Shown in pieces: positions 8,168-17,524 of a DNA stretch of 64,000 nt (positions within the stretch are counted from its first letter, which is position 1; every line of letters starts with the position of its first letter). The translations under genes were made by a program, and so were the position numbers. Origin of the DNA: Acholeplasmataceae bacterium. GTDB lineage: Bacteria; Bacillota_I; Bacilli_A; Acholeplasmatales; Acholeplasmataceae. The DNA is taken from the NCBI GenBank assembly GCA_021108415.1, contig JAIOQX010000002.1, positions 434,001-498,000 on the forward strand, read 5' to 3'. Below the pieces are notes generated by a model, which saw nothing but the letters and a program-made list of their open reading frames with translations, had not been told where the DNA came from and searched no databases.

Positions 8168-8605
8168 TTATGTTTTAATCTTACCTATTTCACTGATTTT
8201 ATTCATGATTCTAAGCAAATTTTTACTATCTTCTTCTCCAAGATGAATTGCGAGTTGTTCAATTGGTTTATAATAGTCATCTCTAATTGATTCAACATAT
8301 TTTTTACCATTTTCAGTTAACCGAATAAAGATCACTCTTAAATCTTTTGCTGAAGGAACTTTTTCTAAATAGTTTTTATCTACTAAATCATTAACTTTAT
8401 GCGTAACTGCTGGTAATGTTACTTTTAGTGTTTTTGCAATATCTGTTAATTTTACTTTTTGGTTTATGTCACAAAACGCGACACAAAACAAAACCATAAT
8501 ATCTGCATCACTTAATTTAGTGTTTACTCGATCATAAATGCCACTTCTTCTAAATATTTTTAATGCTCGATCTAATTGTTGTAAAGTCTGATAATCTTTT
8601 GACAT
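8168..8605 (-). CDS. MarR-family transcriptional regulator
   Basis: 145 aa. A winged HTH (LTDIAKTLKVTLPAVTHKVND at about residues 53-72, then a wing at VPSAKDLRVIFIRLTENG) sits between dimerisation helices, the standard MarR layout and length. ATG 8605 is chosen over 8608 because GGAGG is then 7 bases upstream. It is the last gene of the ybeY-to-trmK series (14 bases after trmK), an unusual place for a MarR gene; no obvious adjacent target such as a pump is present. The ligand and targets are unknown. Confidence 0.85.
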   Translation of the reverse strand: MSKDYQTLQQLDRALKIFRRSGIYDRVNTKLSDADIMVLFCVAFCDINQKVKLTDIAKTLKVTLPAVTHKVNDLVDKNYLEKVPSAKDLRVIFIRLTENGKKYVESIRDDYYKPIEQLAIHLGEEDSKNLLRIMNKISEIGKIKT

Positions 8606-8622
8606 CATCCTGCCTCCTTATA

Positions 8623-9240
8623 TCATTTCATTTCATATATGTTTATAAGTCTTAATAAAGTTTGTTTTCTAATCTCATCTGCTTTAGGATAAATCTTCTT
8701 ATATTGTTTAATTTTGTTCTCATAAAATGGCTTGGCGTCTGCTTTGTGTTTTAATTTGGGTCCTAGATATAAATCTTCCTCTAAAAGTGTCATATGACCT
8801 TTTTTAACAACCATAATGATATAGTAGAACTTATCATAGATGATATGTTCATCTACGATTTCAAATCCATGGTTTGCTAAATATGCTCTTAAGATATCAT
8901 GATTATCATTTGCTTGTAAGATATATGTTTTATCTTTAGGAGCTAATTTTAAGATATCTTTAATCAAATATGCACCCATTCCTGCAATGATACATAAATC
9001 AAAATCTGATTTAACATGTTCAAATCCATCTGATACGACAAATTCAACAGGATAATCTATTAAGTTCTTTTTTGCTGATTTAAGAGGTTCTTCTCTTAAA
9101 TCACTAGCAATCGCTGATTTTATATAATCGTTTTTAAATGCTTCGAGTAAGACTAGTCCATGATCAGTTCCTATATCTAGGATGCGGTCATAACCTTTAG
9201 TTAATTCACTTAAAAATCTAATTCTCTTATTTCTTGCCAT
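8623..9240 (-). CDS. trmK: tRNA (adenine(22)-N1)-methyltransferase TrmK
   Basis: 205 aa, class I SAM methyltransferase. The SAM-binding motif is [15 protein letters not shown] (about residues 17-30), with an acidic residue after strand 2 (ASDLREEP) and the TrmK-typical [11 protein letters not shown] near residue 84 in place of a catalytic NPPY motif. TrmK methylates A22 in the D-loop of tRNAs in low-GC Gram-positives. It overlaps the end of rpoD by 14 bases; rpoD-trmK adjacency is conserved in Firmicutes. The Nif3-like gene that often follows is absent, replaced by marR. Confidence 0.9.
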   Translation of the reverse strand: MARNKRIRFLSELTKGYDRILDIGTDHGLVLLEAFKNDYIKSAIASDLREEPLKSAKKNLIDYPVEFVVSDGFEHVKSDFDLCIIAGMGAYLIKDILKLAPKDKTYILQANDNHDILRAYLANHGFEIVDEHIIYDKFYYIIMVVKKGHMTLLEEDLYLGPKLKHKADAKPFYENKIKQYKKIYPKADEIRKQTLLRLINIYEMK

Positions 9241-10477
9241 AATAAAATTCGCGTAGTTTATTTTGTCTCGATGGAGATCTTAATTTTCTTAATGCTTTGG
9301 CTTCAATTTGACGAATACGCTCACGTGTCACACCAAACTCACGACCTACTTCTTCTAATGTATGATTCTTACCATCAAATAGTCCATATCTTAGTCTTAA
9401 GACTTTTTCTTCACGATCTGTAAGTGTTTCTAGAACTTCATCAAGTGTTTGTTTAACCATTTCTTGTAACATATATTCATGAGGTGTTAGTGCATTTGGA
9501 TCAGATATAAAATCACCTAGTGATGAATCTTCTTCTTCACCAACATGAGCTTCAAGAGAAATAGGTTCTTTTGCAATTCTTTGAATGTTTTGTACTTTCT
9601 CTGGTGTGATTCCCATTTTTTCTGCGATTTCTTCAATGACAGGCTCTCTTCCCAAATCTTGAATTAATTGTCTTTGAATTCTAATCATCTTATTAATTGT
9701 TTCAACCATATGAACTGGAATACGAATCGTTCTAGCTTGATCTGCAACTGCACGTGTTATGGCTTGTCTAATCCACCATGTTGCATAAGTTGAAAATTTA
9801 AATCCTTTTTCATAATCAAACTTATCAACTGCACGCATAAGTCCCATATTACCTTCTTGAATCAAATCAAGAAATAATAAGCCTCTGCCTACATATCTTT
9901 TTGCAATAGATACTACAAGACGATAGTTTGCTTCTACAAGCTTATTTTTAGCTTGTGCTGCAATTCTTAATGTTTCTTTTAATTCTTCTATATCACTTTC
10001 TTCTAAATCTAGAATACCTTGTTCATATTCGTCTAATTGTTCTTTTGCATAACGACCATTAGATACTTGAACAGCATATTTTGTTTCTAGTTCATGTGTA
10101 AGTAGGGGAATTTGTCCAATTTCTTTAAGATACATACGAACTGGATCATCAATCTTAATAGTTGATGCGATCGTTTCAATATTGACTAGTTCTTCTTCTT
10201 CAACTTCAAGACCTGATAAAGATAGATCATCTGGTTCATCATCATCTTCTAATTCTATAACAAAGTCATCGTCATCATCTTCCTCTGTTTTGACAATACC
10301 TACATCTTCATATTCTTCATCTTCAGCGATATCAATATCTACATTTAATAAAGCGCGTTCTATTTCAAAATAGGTTTCGCTTCCTGGTTTAGCAAATGCT
10401 TCAACATCCTTTGGTGATAACAGTTTGTTTTTACCTGCTATTTTTTTTAGTTGTGCTATGATTTTATTAAAATCCAC
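9227..10477 (-). CDS. rpoD: RNA polymerase housekeeping sigma factor
   Basis: 416 aa. Region 1.2 ([18 protein letters not shown]) is at about residue 112, regions 2.1-2.4 ([18 protein letters not shown], then [17 protein letters not shown]) at about 180-250, region 3, and region 4.2 with the -35-binding HTH ([20 protein letters not shown]) near 370-395. Residues 50-100 replace the usual N-terminal region 1.1 with a very acidic run of Asp and Glu. It follows dnaG by 19 bases, the conserved dnaG-rpoD macromolecular-synthesis order. The product directs transcription from the TTGACA/TATAAT promoters seen elsewhere in this window. Confidence 0.97.
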   Translation of the reverse strand: MDFNKIIAQLKKIAGKNKLLSPKDVEAFAKPGSETYFEIERALLNVDIDIAEDEEYEDVGIVKTEEDDDDDFVIELEDDDEPDDLSLSGLEVEEEELVNIETIASTIKIDDPVRMYLKEIGQIPLLTHELETKYAVQVSNGRYAKEQLDEYEQGILDLEESDIEELKETLRIAAQAKNKLVEANYRLVVSIAKRYVGRGLLFLDLIQEGNMGLMRAVDKFDYEKGFKFSTYATWWIRQAITRAVADQARTIRIPVHMVETINKMIRIQRQLIQDLGREPVIEEIAEKMGITPEKVQNIQRIAKEPISLEAHVGEEEDSSLGDFISDPNALTPHEYMLQEMVKQTLDEVLETLTDREEKVLRLRYGLFDGKNHTLEEVGREFGVTRERIRQIEAKALRKLRSPSRQNKLREFYYGKK

Positions 10478-10496
10478 GAAAATACCTCCTAAGTAT

Positions 10497-12230
10497 TTAT
10501 TTCATTTTTGTTAATGCGGTTAATTCTTCCATTAATATTTGATTTTGATAGCCTTCTTTTTCAAGTTGTGCTCTTACATAAACTTTTCTTCTCATATAAT
10601 TTGCATGCTTTACTAAATTAATGTAATTATCAAATTCAATGGCATCTATGGTTTCATTTTGTTCCCATAAAATGTCTTTAAATAAAGTGTTTGTTGCATA
10701 CTCTCTTTGTTCCTGGTTTAATCCATCAATAAATTCATCAACATCTAATTTTTGATGATCTTTATAGTAAGAATCGATTAAGAGTCTTATGGTTGATTGA
10801 ACTTGATCAACAAAATCACTCATCTTTAATCTTGCTTGAATATGATTTGCGTCAATCTTTGATCTAAGCATTGCATAAATCAAATATCGTTCTGCTTTTT
10901 CATACTTATTAGATATTCTTGCTATTTGTTTTTCAGGTAAACTTTCTTTATGTGGTAAGCTAGGTTGTTTTTTTACCTTAATTTCAAATGCATCTGGTGA
11001 TACTTTTAAGTCTTGTGCTAATTTATTCTTATACATATTTTGAATGCTTGGATCAGCTGTGATCAGCATTTCTAAAATATTGTTTTTAAATGTTGTAATG
11101 TCATTTGCATTAGATAAATCTTTTCCGCTTTTAAAATACTGATATTTAAATCGGTATGGATCTGTGGTGTATTCACCAAATAATGCTTCATAACGATCAG
11201 ATCCATATGCTTTAATAAATTCATCAGGATCCATTTTTTCTGGAATTGTTAAGATTTCAGTTTTTAATCTTACTTTTTCAAGTAACGGAATTGCTTTTAG
11301 TGTTGCTGTTTGTCCAGCTGAATCACCATCATATGCAACAACAATCGAGTCCGTAAATTGCTTGATGAGTTTTGCTTGATCTATCGTTAATGCAGTCCCC
11401 ATGGTTGCTACACCATGCTTAATGCCTGCTTTATAAGAACTAATCACATCAAAGAAACCTTCATATAAAACAATTTGTTTGTTTTTTCTAATCTCTGATA
11501 AAGCTTCATTGAAATGATAAAGCAGTTGACCTTTTTTAAATATCATGGTCTCTGGTGAGTTCATATATTTAATCGATTCTTTTTTGTTTAGTGTTCTACC
11601 ACTAAAGCCTACAACTAATCCTTTTGGATTTGTAATTGGAAAAATTAAGCGATCAGAGAATAAATCATAATAAGGTCCATCATCTTTTTGTTTAACTAAA
11701 CCTAATTTAATCATGTCAGAAACTTGATAGCCTTTATCATTTAACATTTGATATAAGACATCAGAATGACTTGGTGCATATCCAATTTCAAAATGATCGA
11801 TAATATCATCTGATATTTCTCTACCCGATAAATACTTATATGCAAGTTGTCCTTTTTCACTATTTTTTAAATTAAATTTATAAAACTCTTTTGCTTCCGC
11901 CATCAGTTTGTAAAAAGATTCATAAGGATCTGTTTGTCTGACTTTCTTTTCAACTTTGATGCCTGCTTTTTCAGCAAGTTCTTCTGCTGCTTGATCAAAA
12001 GATATGTTTTTTATTTTTCGATAAAAATTAATAGGTGCTCCACCTTCACCACAACCATAACATTTACAAATGTTTTTTTCTGGTGAAACAAAGAAGCTTG
12101 GTGTCTTTTCTTGGTGAAAAGGACATAATCCTCTAAAGTTTTTACCTGTTTTTTGGAGAGACACAAATTCAGAAACCAATTCGACGATTGGTGTTTTCTC
12201 ATTTATTAATTCGATGAGTTTATGATCCAT
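10497..12230 (-). CDS. dnaG: DNA primase
   Basis: 577 aa. The N-terminal zinc-binding domain shows the CHC2 pattern ([12 protein letters not shown] at about residues 37-48, then CYGCGEGG near 58), followed by the catalytic core with a TOPRIM domain ([16 protein letters not shown] at about 255 and [11 protein letters not shown] at about 300). The C-terminal helicase-interaction region is diverged. It makes RNA primers for lagging-strand replication. It is encoded between glyS (20 bases upstream) and rpoD (19 bases downstream). Length is within the normal range for Gram-positive DnaG. Confidence 0.96.
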   Translation of the reverse strand: MDHKLIELINEKTPIVELVSEFVSLQKTGKNFRGLCPFHQEKTPSFFVSPEKNICKCYGCGEGGAPINFYRKIKNISFDQAAEELAEKAGIKVEKKVRQTDPYESFYKLMAEAKEFYKFNLKNSEKGQLAYKYLSGREISDDIIDHFEIGYAPSHSDVLYQMLNDKGYQVSDMIKLGLVKQKDDGPYYDLFSDRLIFPITNPKGLVVGFSGRTLNKKESIKYMNSPETMIFKKGQLLYHFNEALSEIRKNKQIVLYEGFFDVISSYKAGIKHGVATMGTALTIDQAKLIKQFTDSIVVAYDGDSAGQTATLKAIPLLEKVRLKTEILTIPEKMDPDEFIKAYGSDRYEALFGEYTTDPYRFKYQYFKSGKDLSNANDITTFKNNILEMLITADPSIQNMYKNKLAQDLKVSPDAFEIKVKKQPSLPHKESLPEKQIARISNKYEKAERYLIYAMLRSKIDANHIQARLKMSDFVDQVQSTIRLLIDSYYKDHQKLDVDEFIDGLNQEQREYATNTLFKDILWEQNETIDAIEFDNYINLVKHANYMRRKVYVRAQLEKEGYQNQILMEELTALTKMK

Positions 12231-12250
12231 CTAATCTCTCCTTTTTTTAT

Positions 12251-13621
12251 TTAATAATTTATTTTTTGTTCTATATAATCTCTTAAATCCTTTATGAGTA
12301 TACGTTCTTGTTCCATCGTATCACGATGTCTTACCGTAACTGATTCTAAAGATACAGTATCATGATCAACAGTAATACAAAGATAAGTTCCAATCGCATC
12401 TTGTCTTCTATATCTTTTTCCTATGTTTTGTGTTTCATCATAGACAACATCAAAATATTTAGAAAGTTTTTTATGAAGATCTTTTGCTTGATCAGCATGT
12501 AGCTTTTTAACTAAAGGTAGAACTGCTACTTTATAAGGTGCTAGTTTTGGATGAAGTCTTAAAACTTGTCTCATATCTCCTGATTCAAGCACTTCTTCGT
12601 CATAAGCACTTGTTAAAAATGCTAAAACTAATCTTTCGACACCCACAGATGGTTCAATCACAAATGGTAGATATTTTTCATTTGTTTCAGGATCTAAATA
12701 ATCTAGGGATTGATTTGATTGAAGTTGGTGTGCATTTAGATCATAATTTGTACGAGACGCAATACCCCATAATTCATCAAATCCCCAAGGAAATTCAAAT
12801 CTAATATCAGTTGTTGCATTAGAATAATGACTAAGTGCTTCTTTTTTATGGTCATCAAAAATTAATTTTTCTTTTGGTAATCCCAAATCTAATAACCAAT
12901 CCATGCAAAATGTTTTCCAATATGAAAACCATTCAAGCTCAGTGCCTGGTTTTACAAAAAATTCCATTTCCATTTGTTCAAATTCTCTAGTTCTAAATAC
13001 AAAGTTACCTGGTGTGATTTCATTTCTAAATGATTTACCTACTTGGCAAACTCCAAATGGAACTTTCTTACGAGTTGTTCTTTGGATATTTTTAAAGTTT
13101 ATAAAAATACCTTGAGCAGTTTCTGGTCTTAAATAGATTTGATCTGCTTGTTCTTTAACAACACCTTGATGTGTTTCAAACATCATGTTAAATTTACGAA
13201 TTGGAAGAAAATCGTGTTCTCCACAATTTGGGCATTTAACTTTGTGTTCTAATAGGTAGTCATACATTTGATCTGTTGACCAACCATCAGCATTAACACT
13301 TGAATCAACTGATTCAATCAATTGATCTGCACGATATCTTTGATTACATTTTTTACATTCAGTCAACGGATCGCTAAATCCACCTAAATGTCCACTTGCT
13401 TTCCAAACATCAGTGTTTAATAAAATGGATGTGTCTACTAAAACATTATATTCAGTTTCTCTTTGAAACTTTTGAACCCATGCATCTTTTACATTCTTTT
13501 TTAAAAGAGAACCTAGAGGACCATAATCCCAAGTGTTCGCAAGCCCACCATAAAGTTCACTACCTTGGTAGATAAACCCTGTTGATTTGGCAAATTGTAC
13601 GATTTTATCAAGTGTTACCAT
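12251..13621 (-). CDS. glyS: Glycyl-tRNA synthetase, single-chain alpha2 type
   Basis: 456 aa class II synthetase of the eukaryote/archaea-like dimeric type, not the bacterial alpha/beta GlyQ-GlyS pair. It begins with the typical SSGFIYQGSELYGG-like segment, has a zinc-binding-like set (CKKCNQRY and CPNCGEHDF), motif 2 (FRNEITPGNFVFRTREF) near residue 200, motif 3 (GVERLVLAFL) near 340 and a C-terminal anticodon-binding domain. It charges tRNA-Gly. The 34-base gap to recO leaves no room for a T-box leader, so it is expressed with the operon. Confidence 0.96.
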   Translation of the reverse strand: MVTLDKIVQFAKSTGFIYQGSELYGGLANTWDYGPLGSLLKKNVKDAWVQKFQRETEYNVLVDTSILLNTDVWKASGHLGGFSDPLTECKKCNQRYRADQLIESVDSSVNADGWSTDQMYDYLLEHKVKCPNCGEHDFLPIRKFNMMFETHQGVVKEQADQIYLRPETAQGIFINFKNIQRTTRKKVPFGVCQVGKSFRNEITPGNFVFRTREFEQMEMEFFVKPGTELEWFSYWKTFCMDWLLDLGLPKEKLIFDDHKKEALSHYSNATTDIRFEFPWGFDELWGIASRTNYDLNAHQLQSNQSLDYLDPETNEKYLPFVIEPSVGVERLVLAFLTSAYDEEVLESGDMRQVLRLHPKLAPYKVAVLPLVKKLHADQAKDLHKKLSKYFDVVYDETQNIGKRYRRQDAIGTYLCITVDHDTVSLESVTVRHRDTMEQERILIKDLRDYIEQKINY

Positions 13622-13655
13622 GTTTACACATCCTTAACATTTATAGTTTTTATCT

Positions 13656-14309
13656 CTACATATTCTTTAGTGTAATATGTAGATGATATTGATAGTATTT
13701 CTGAACAAATTCTTCTAGTCGTTTTAATATATCTATTTCATAGATACCATGTTCATTATAAGGTAAATAGTATAGTTTTAAAAGGCTTAAGGCATCTTTT
13801 GTGTTTAAATCAATGGATTCTTCTTCACCTTGATAGACGAGTCCACCCTTTTCTATGCTAATGCCTTTGATGGTTCTACCATCTGCAGTCAAGTTTAACT
13901 CATATCCTAAAGGTTTGAGTATTTTAAGTGAAAAACTTAAACTTGAAACAGTTATATCACTTTGATTGAGTGCAAGTATCATATCATCAAAGATGAATTG
14001 ATAGTTGACTTGATCAACAACTAATTGATCAATAATTTCTAAAATAAGTGCCGCTTTTTTTGTTTTATGGTAATCAGTTTTAATCAGATTAAACTCATTT
14101 ATAATTTTTGGTTCACTTAATGTATAAAACTTTTTATTAATTTGCTCTTTAAATGAAATATGGGTTAAAAATTGAGATAAGACTCTTGATTTCTCTTTTA
14201 ACTTTTGAGCACCTCTAGCCATTAATGTAACTTTGCCTTTTGGTGTAAATACAAAAAGTAATCTAGAACTTTCTTGATAAGGTTGAACTTTATAGATTAA
14301 CCCTTCCAT
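13656..14309 (-). CDS. recO: DNA repair protein RecO
   Basis: 217 aa. An N-terminal OB fold (starting MEGLIYKVQPYQESSRLLFVFT) is followed by a helical domain. RecO promotes RecA loading onto SSB-coated DNA with RecF and RecR. The family's zinc-finger cysteines are absent, which also occurs in many mollicute proteins. It starts 3 bases after era, in the classic era-recO-glyS order, which supports the call although RecO sequences are poorly conserved. The protein is a little shorter than the usual 240-255 aa. Confidence 0.87.
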   Translation of the reverse strand: MEGLIYKVQPYQESSRLLFVFTPKGKVTLMARGAQKLKEKSRVLSQFLTHISFKEQINKKFYTLSEPKIINEFNLIKTDYHKTKKAALILEIIDQLVVDQVNYQFIFDDMILALNQSDITVSSLSFSLKILKPLGYELNLTADGRTIKGISIEKGGLVYQGEEESIDLNTKDALSLLKLYYLPYNEHGIYEIDILKRLEEFVQKYYQYHLHITLKNM

Positions 14310-14312
14310 AAT

Positions 14313-15197
14313 TTATTCTCCAAATCCAAATGCTTTTAAATCACTTGGTCTATTTCGCCAATCTTTTTTCACTTTTACCCAAAGTGTTAAATGAATTTTA
14401 GTATCTAAGATTTTATTAATCTCTTTTCTAGCTTCTGTACCAATATGTTTAATTTTTTCTCCACCACGGCCAATTAAGATTTGTTTTTGTGTTGGTCTTT
14501 CGACAACTATGAGTGCAGAAACATCTACTTGAGATAACTCTTCATTGTTATAAATACTTTCAATGACAACAGCAACCGCATGTGGAATTTCTTGTTCAGT
14601 GTGAAATAAAATTCGTTCGCGAATTAGCTCAGACATCATCACTGTTTCACTTTGATCACTTTTCATCTCTGGTGGAAAATATTTCGGACCTTCTGGTAAA
14701 TATTTAATCAAAGAATCTTTAATTTTATCAATGTGTGTTTTATCTTTTGCGGAAACTGGGAAATATGCATCAAAATCATAAGTGCCTAAGTAACTCATGA
14801 TAATTTCATCTATGCCAGCATTTCCTTTAAGTTCATCAATTTTATTGATGACCAAAAAGATTGGTTTTTTTAATCCTTTAAAATATGCGATTATATGATC
14901 TTCAGCACTTGTTTTTACTCGATCAACAACAAATAGCACCATATCAACATCTTTTAAACTTGATACAGCAACTTTATCAATTGTTTTATTTAATAAGTCT
15001 CTACCCTTATGCATACCTGGTGTATCTACAAAAATCATTTGGTAATTTTCCGTAGATAAAACACCTGTTATACGGTGTCTTGTTGTTTGTGGTTTTGGAC
15101 TCATTATTGCAACTTTTTGTCCGATTAAAGCATTTAATAAGGTAGATTTACCGACATTAGGTCTACCAACAATCGCTATAAAACCTGATTTATGCAT
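14313..15197 (-). CDS. era: GTPase Era, ribosome assembly
   Basis: 294 aa from ATG 15197. An upstream in-frame ATG at 15266 is rejected because it lies deep in cdd; GAGG sits about 6 bases before 15197 and the next residues (HKSGFIAIVGRPNVGKST) match Era's N-terminus. Motifs are G1 GRPNVGKST, G3 DTPGMHKG and G4 NKIDEL, with a C-terminal KH domain (GRGGEKIKHIG) that binds the 3' end of 16S rRNA. The start lies inside the last codons of cdd (8-base overlap), giving translational coupling. It acts in 30S maturation together with YbeY, encoded two genes upstream. Confidence 0.96.
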   Translation of the reverse strand: MHKSGFIAIVGRPNVGKSTLLNALIGQKVAIMSPKPQTTRHRITGVLSTENYQMIFVDTPGMHKGRDLLNKTIDKVAVSSLKDVDMVLFVVDRVKTSAEDHIIAYFKGLKKPIFLVINKIDELKGNAGIDEIIMSYLGTYDFDAYFPVSAKDKTHIDKIKDSLIKYLPEGPKYFPPEMKSDQSETVMMSELIRERILFHTEQEIPHAVAVVIESIYNNEELSQVDVSALIVVERPTQKQILIGRGGEKIKHIGTEARKEINKILDTKIHLTLWVKVKKDWRNRPSDLKAFGFGE

Positions 15198-15591
15198 CTT
15201 GATCCTCATCAAAAGTTTCAAACGCATAAGGTAGGAGATCATCAGGATCTGTTTCTTTAACTTCACCTTTTAAATTTGTAAGATAAATTGGTGTATGCTT
15301 TGGCATTAATTCATGCATCACTTGTCTACATGCTCCACAAGGTGAAATTGGATGTTCTGAATCTGCAATAATCGTCATTGAAACAATATCTTCTTTTTGA
15401 TAGCCTTGACTTAAAAGAGAAAACAATGCACTGCGCTCAGCGCAATTAGCAAGTGGATAACTTGCATTTTCTATATTTGCGCCATGAATATATGTTCCAT
15501 CTTTTAACAAGATAGCTGCCCCTACTTTAAATTTTGAATAAGGTACATACGCTTTATTTCTAGCTAATTTAGCTTGTTCAATGTTTTTCAT
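15190..15591 (-). CDS. cdd: Cytidine deaminase
   Basis: 133 aa, the usual tetrameric CDA length. The zinc and catalytic signature is NCAERSALF (about residue 52) and PCGACRQVM (about residue 85), giving three cysteine ligands and the catalytic Glu. It deaminates cytidine and deoxycytidine for pyrimidine salvage. It starts directly at the end of ybeY and overlaps era, the ybeY-cdd-era order common in Firmicutes (dgkA, often present between them, is missing). Confidence 0.96.
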   Translation of the reverse strand: MKNIEQAKLARNKAYVPYSKFKVGAAILLKDGTYIHGANIENASYPLANCAERSALFSLLSQGYQKEDIVSMTIIADSEHPISPCGACRQVMHELMPKHTPIYLTNLKGEVKETDPDDLLPYAFETFDEDQDA

Positions 15592-16011
15592 TTAAATACT
15601 CCTTTTTAAATCCGCTTTATTTAATATTTCTTCTTGAGCTTTAATCATTTCTTTTTCTTCTTCATCACTGTGATGATCATAGCCTTTTAAGTGGAGATAT
15701 CCATGTACTGCAAGAAATCCAACTTCTCTATTTAATGAATGTCCATATTCTTTTGCTTGCAAGTTTGCTTGTTCAAGTGAGATGAATATATCACCTAAAG
15801 ATGAAATTTCTTTGTCATCATTTACAAAACTTAGCACATCAGTTGGTCTATCAATTTGTCTATAAGTCATATTCATCTGATGAATAATTTCTTGTGTGAC
15901 AATGATAATTTCCATACTGAATGGATCTTCAACAGTTTTAAAAAGTTTTTTCAAAACTTGCGAAATTTCTTTGATCGGTTGTTGGCTCTGATTATGAATA
16001 TTAATTTTCAT
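15592..16011 (-). CDS. ybeY: Endoribonuclease YbeY (16S rRNA maturation)
   Basis: 139 aa with the UPF0054 zinc motif HGYLHLKGYDH near residue 108, three histidines holding the metal. It acts in 16S 3'-end maturation and 70S quality control. It is the first gene of the operon. Its usual upstream partner phoH is not present; the preceding unit is rpsU. The start follows AAAGG. A 9-bp inverted repeat lies 56 bases upstream. Confidence 0.94.
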   Translation of the reverse strand: MKINIHNQSQQPIKEISQVLKKLFKTVEDPFSMEIIIVTQEIIHQMNMTYRQIDRPTDVLSFVNDDKEISSLGDIFISLEQANLQAKEYGHSLNREVGFLAVHGYLHLKGYDHHSDEEEKEMIKAQEEILNKADLKRSI

Positions 16012-16066
16012 CTTTCACATACCTTTCAAGACTAACTTTATGTCAAAGTAATTTTAGTAAAATGGT

Positions 16067-16087
16067 TGATTTAATGTTATTAAATCA
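16067..16087. promoter_or_regulatory. Inverted repeat in the leader of the ybeY-rpoD operon
   Basis: TGATTTAAT-GTT-ATTAAATCA, perfect 9-bp arms with a 3-base centre, about 55 bases before ybeY. On the minus strand a TATAAT lies about 25 bases upstream, so the repeat would be early in the transcript. It is an operator or a weak RNA hairpin; no T-run follows. Confidence 0.45.
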
Positions 16088-16169
16088 GCTCTTTTACCGC
16101 ATATTTATTATACCACACCGAGAAAAATAAAAAAGCACATCTGTACTTTTTTAAGTCTCTAATGATAGA

Positions 16170-16193
16170 AAAACGCATCATCGGATGCGTTTT
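16170..16193 (-). terminator. Terminator after rpsU
   Basis: Perfect 10-bp stem AAAACGCATC/GATGCGTTTT with a 4-base loop, 9 bases past the rpsU stop and followed by T-rich sequence on the minus strand. Confidence 0.85.
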
Positions 16194-16201
16194 ATTAATC
16201 T

Positions 16202-16375
16202 TTACTTTTTCTTAGCACGAGCTGCGCGAGCACGATCCTTACGTTCAACACTTGGTTTAACATAAAATTCACGTTTTCTCGCTTCTTGGAGGTTTCCTGA
16301 CTTAGAAACATCACGTTTGAATCGACGTAAAGCATCTTCTAATGATTCTTTTTCTCTAACGATTGTTTTAGGCAT
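16202..16375 (-). CDS. rpsU: Ribosomal protein bS21
   Basis: 57 aa, too short for most ORF listings. It begins [20 protein letters not shown] and ends in the basic run ARAARAKKK, the complete bS21 pattern. GGAGGG lies 7 bases upstream of the ATG. It is a single-gene unit with its own near-perfect promoter (16417-16445) and a strong terminator. bS21 sits near the anti-Shine-Dalgarno end of 16S rRNA and helps initiation. Confidence 0.96.
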   Translation of the reverse strand: MPKTIVREKESLEDALRRFKRDVSKSGNLQEARKREFYVKPSVERKDRARAARAKKK

Positions 16376-16416
16376 AGTCTACCCTCCTTCCGCACTTGGT
16401 CTAATTAACCTGTTAC

Positions 16417-16445
16417 ATTATATACGATTTTTTTAAATTTGTCAA
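16417..16445 (-). promoter_or_regulatory. Consensus SigA promoter of rpsU
   Basis: Minus-strand TTGACA (16440-16445), 17-base spacer, TATAAT (16417-16422): an exact consensus at optimal spacing. The TGA stop of rsmE (16442-16444) lies within the TTGACA box. Confidence 0.9.
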
Positions 16446-17155
16446 AATAATTCAGTATTTTTAACAGATATATAAGATAACGCATAAATTGCTGCAATTT
16501 CAGTGGGTAAAATGTTATCTCCTAGTGAAATCATATGTGCATTTTTTTGATTAAAAAATACTCTCTCACCATCTGTTATTCCACCTTCAGGGCCAATAAT
16601 TAATGCGATTTTTTTATGTAGGTCTTCTGTTTTTATGACATCTTTTAACATTTTTGTTTTTTCATTTTCATCAGCTAATAAAATGACATCAAATGAATTA
16701 AATGCGATATCTTTCAAAGATTTAAAAAAACTTATTTCAGGGACATCAAATCGATGAGCAAGCTCAGCTGCTTCTTTTGCGATTAGATGTAATCTTTTAA
16801 TTTTATTATCGCTATTTTTCTCTTTTGCAATTGATCGATCCATTTGGACAAACATGATATTAGAAACTCCAAACATTGTTGCATATTTACACACGATATC
16901 TAGTTTGTTTCCTTTAGGTAATCCTTGAATTAATGTCATATCAACAGAATGTCTTTTTTCTAATCTATTAAGTGTTTCAAAACTGATATCTTGATCACTA
17001 ATCTTAAGTTTAGAAAGATAACATATTTGTTGATAACAAACTTCAATTTGATCATCTGTTTTCATACGCATGACTCTTAAAATATGATGTTTATCATCAG
17101 ATGTTATTATTTTATTTTCAAAATCATTTTTTGATAAAAAATATCGTTGAGCCAT
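16442..17155 (-). CDS. rsmE: 16S rRNA (uracil1498-N3)-methyltransferase RsmE
   Basis: 237 aa from ATG 17155 (GGGAG 7 bases upstream; the preceding TTG is less likely). An N-terminal PUA-like domain (DDKHHILRVMRMK) is followed by a SPOUT knotted methyltransferase domain with LIIGPEGGITDGE near residue 190 and LGDNILPTEIAAI near 215, both diagnostic of RsmE. It methylates U1498 in the 30S decoding region. Its TGA stop forms part of the rpsU -35 box. Confidence 0.94.
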   Translation of the reverse strand: MAQRYFLSKNDFENKIITSDDKHHILRVMRMKTDDQIEVCYQQICYLSKLKISDQDISFETLNRLEKRHSVDMTLIQGLPKGNKLDIVCKYATMFGVSNIMFVQMDRSIAKEKNSDNKIKRLHLIAKEAAELAHRFDVPEISFFKSLKDIAFNSFDVILLADENEKTKMLKDVIKTEDLHKKIALIIGPEGGITDGERVFFNQKNAHMISLGDNILPTEIAAIYALSYISVKNTELF

Positions 17156-17177
17156 CAAAGTTCTCCCTTTTTCTATG

Positions 17178-17207
17178 AAAAAAGCGTTTCCTTAGAAACA
17201 CTCTTTT
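17178..17207 (-). terminator. Terminator after secG
   Basis: GTGTTTC/GAAACGC stem with a short loop, flanked by AAAAG and TTTTTT on the minus strand, 16 bases past the secG stop. Confidence 0.65.
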
Positions 17208-17222
17208 AATTTATTATTTTTC

Positions 17223-17447
17223 TTATCTAATATTATTTGATAAAACAACTGAAACAATCATCACTACTGATAAAATGATTGAAGCACGTGTTAAGAATAA
17301 TTCCATTCCACGTATTTTTTTGTTTTTAAATAATTCAGATTTTTCTCCACTAAATGCATCTTGTATATTATCTTCTGATGATTGTAATAATACAGCTACA
17401 ATTAGTAGAACAGCAGAAATAATCGCTATCCAATCTATCCAAAGCAT
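17223..17447 (-). CDS. secG: Protein translocase subunit SecG
   Basis: 74 aa with two transmembrane helices (about residues 3-22 and 54-72). The SecG loop signature, VAVLLQSSEDNIQDAFSG, is adjacent to helix 1. The start is placed at 17447: AGGAGG ends 6 bases before it, and the longer frame from 17468 would read through this ribosome-binding site. SecG assists SecYE-SecA export of the many signal-peptide proteins in this window. It is a single-gene unit with its own terminator. Confidence 0.9.
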   Translation of the reverse strand: MLWIDWIAIISAVLLIVAVLLQSSEDNIQDAFSGEKSELFKNKKIRGMELFLTRASIILSVVMIVSVVLSNNIR

Positions 17448-17524
17448 AAGCATCCTCCTAAAATTCAATTTATGATATCAAATTTTTAAGCTTTTGTCAA
17501 TAAATCTTGCTATATCTTGCACAT

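Noticed and set aside
8137-8170. TAAATCTA/TAGATTTA inverted repeat after marR as terminator
   Set aside because: AT-only, long 18-base loop and no T-run; too weak to call.
10182-10373. Plus-strand Ser-rich frame of 63 codons
   Set aside because: It is the complement of the acidic Asp/Glu run at the start of rpoD; low-complexity shadow.
13622-13655. T-box leader before glyS
   Set aside because: The 34-base gap cannot hold one and the gene is inside an operon.
15198-15266. Longer N-terminus for Era (23 extra residues)
   Set aside because: The extension is the out-of-frame end of cdd; Era homologues start just before the G1 motif.
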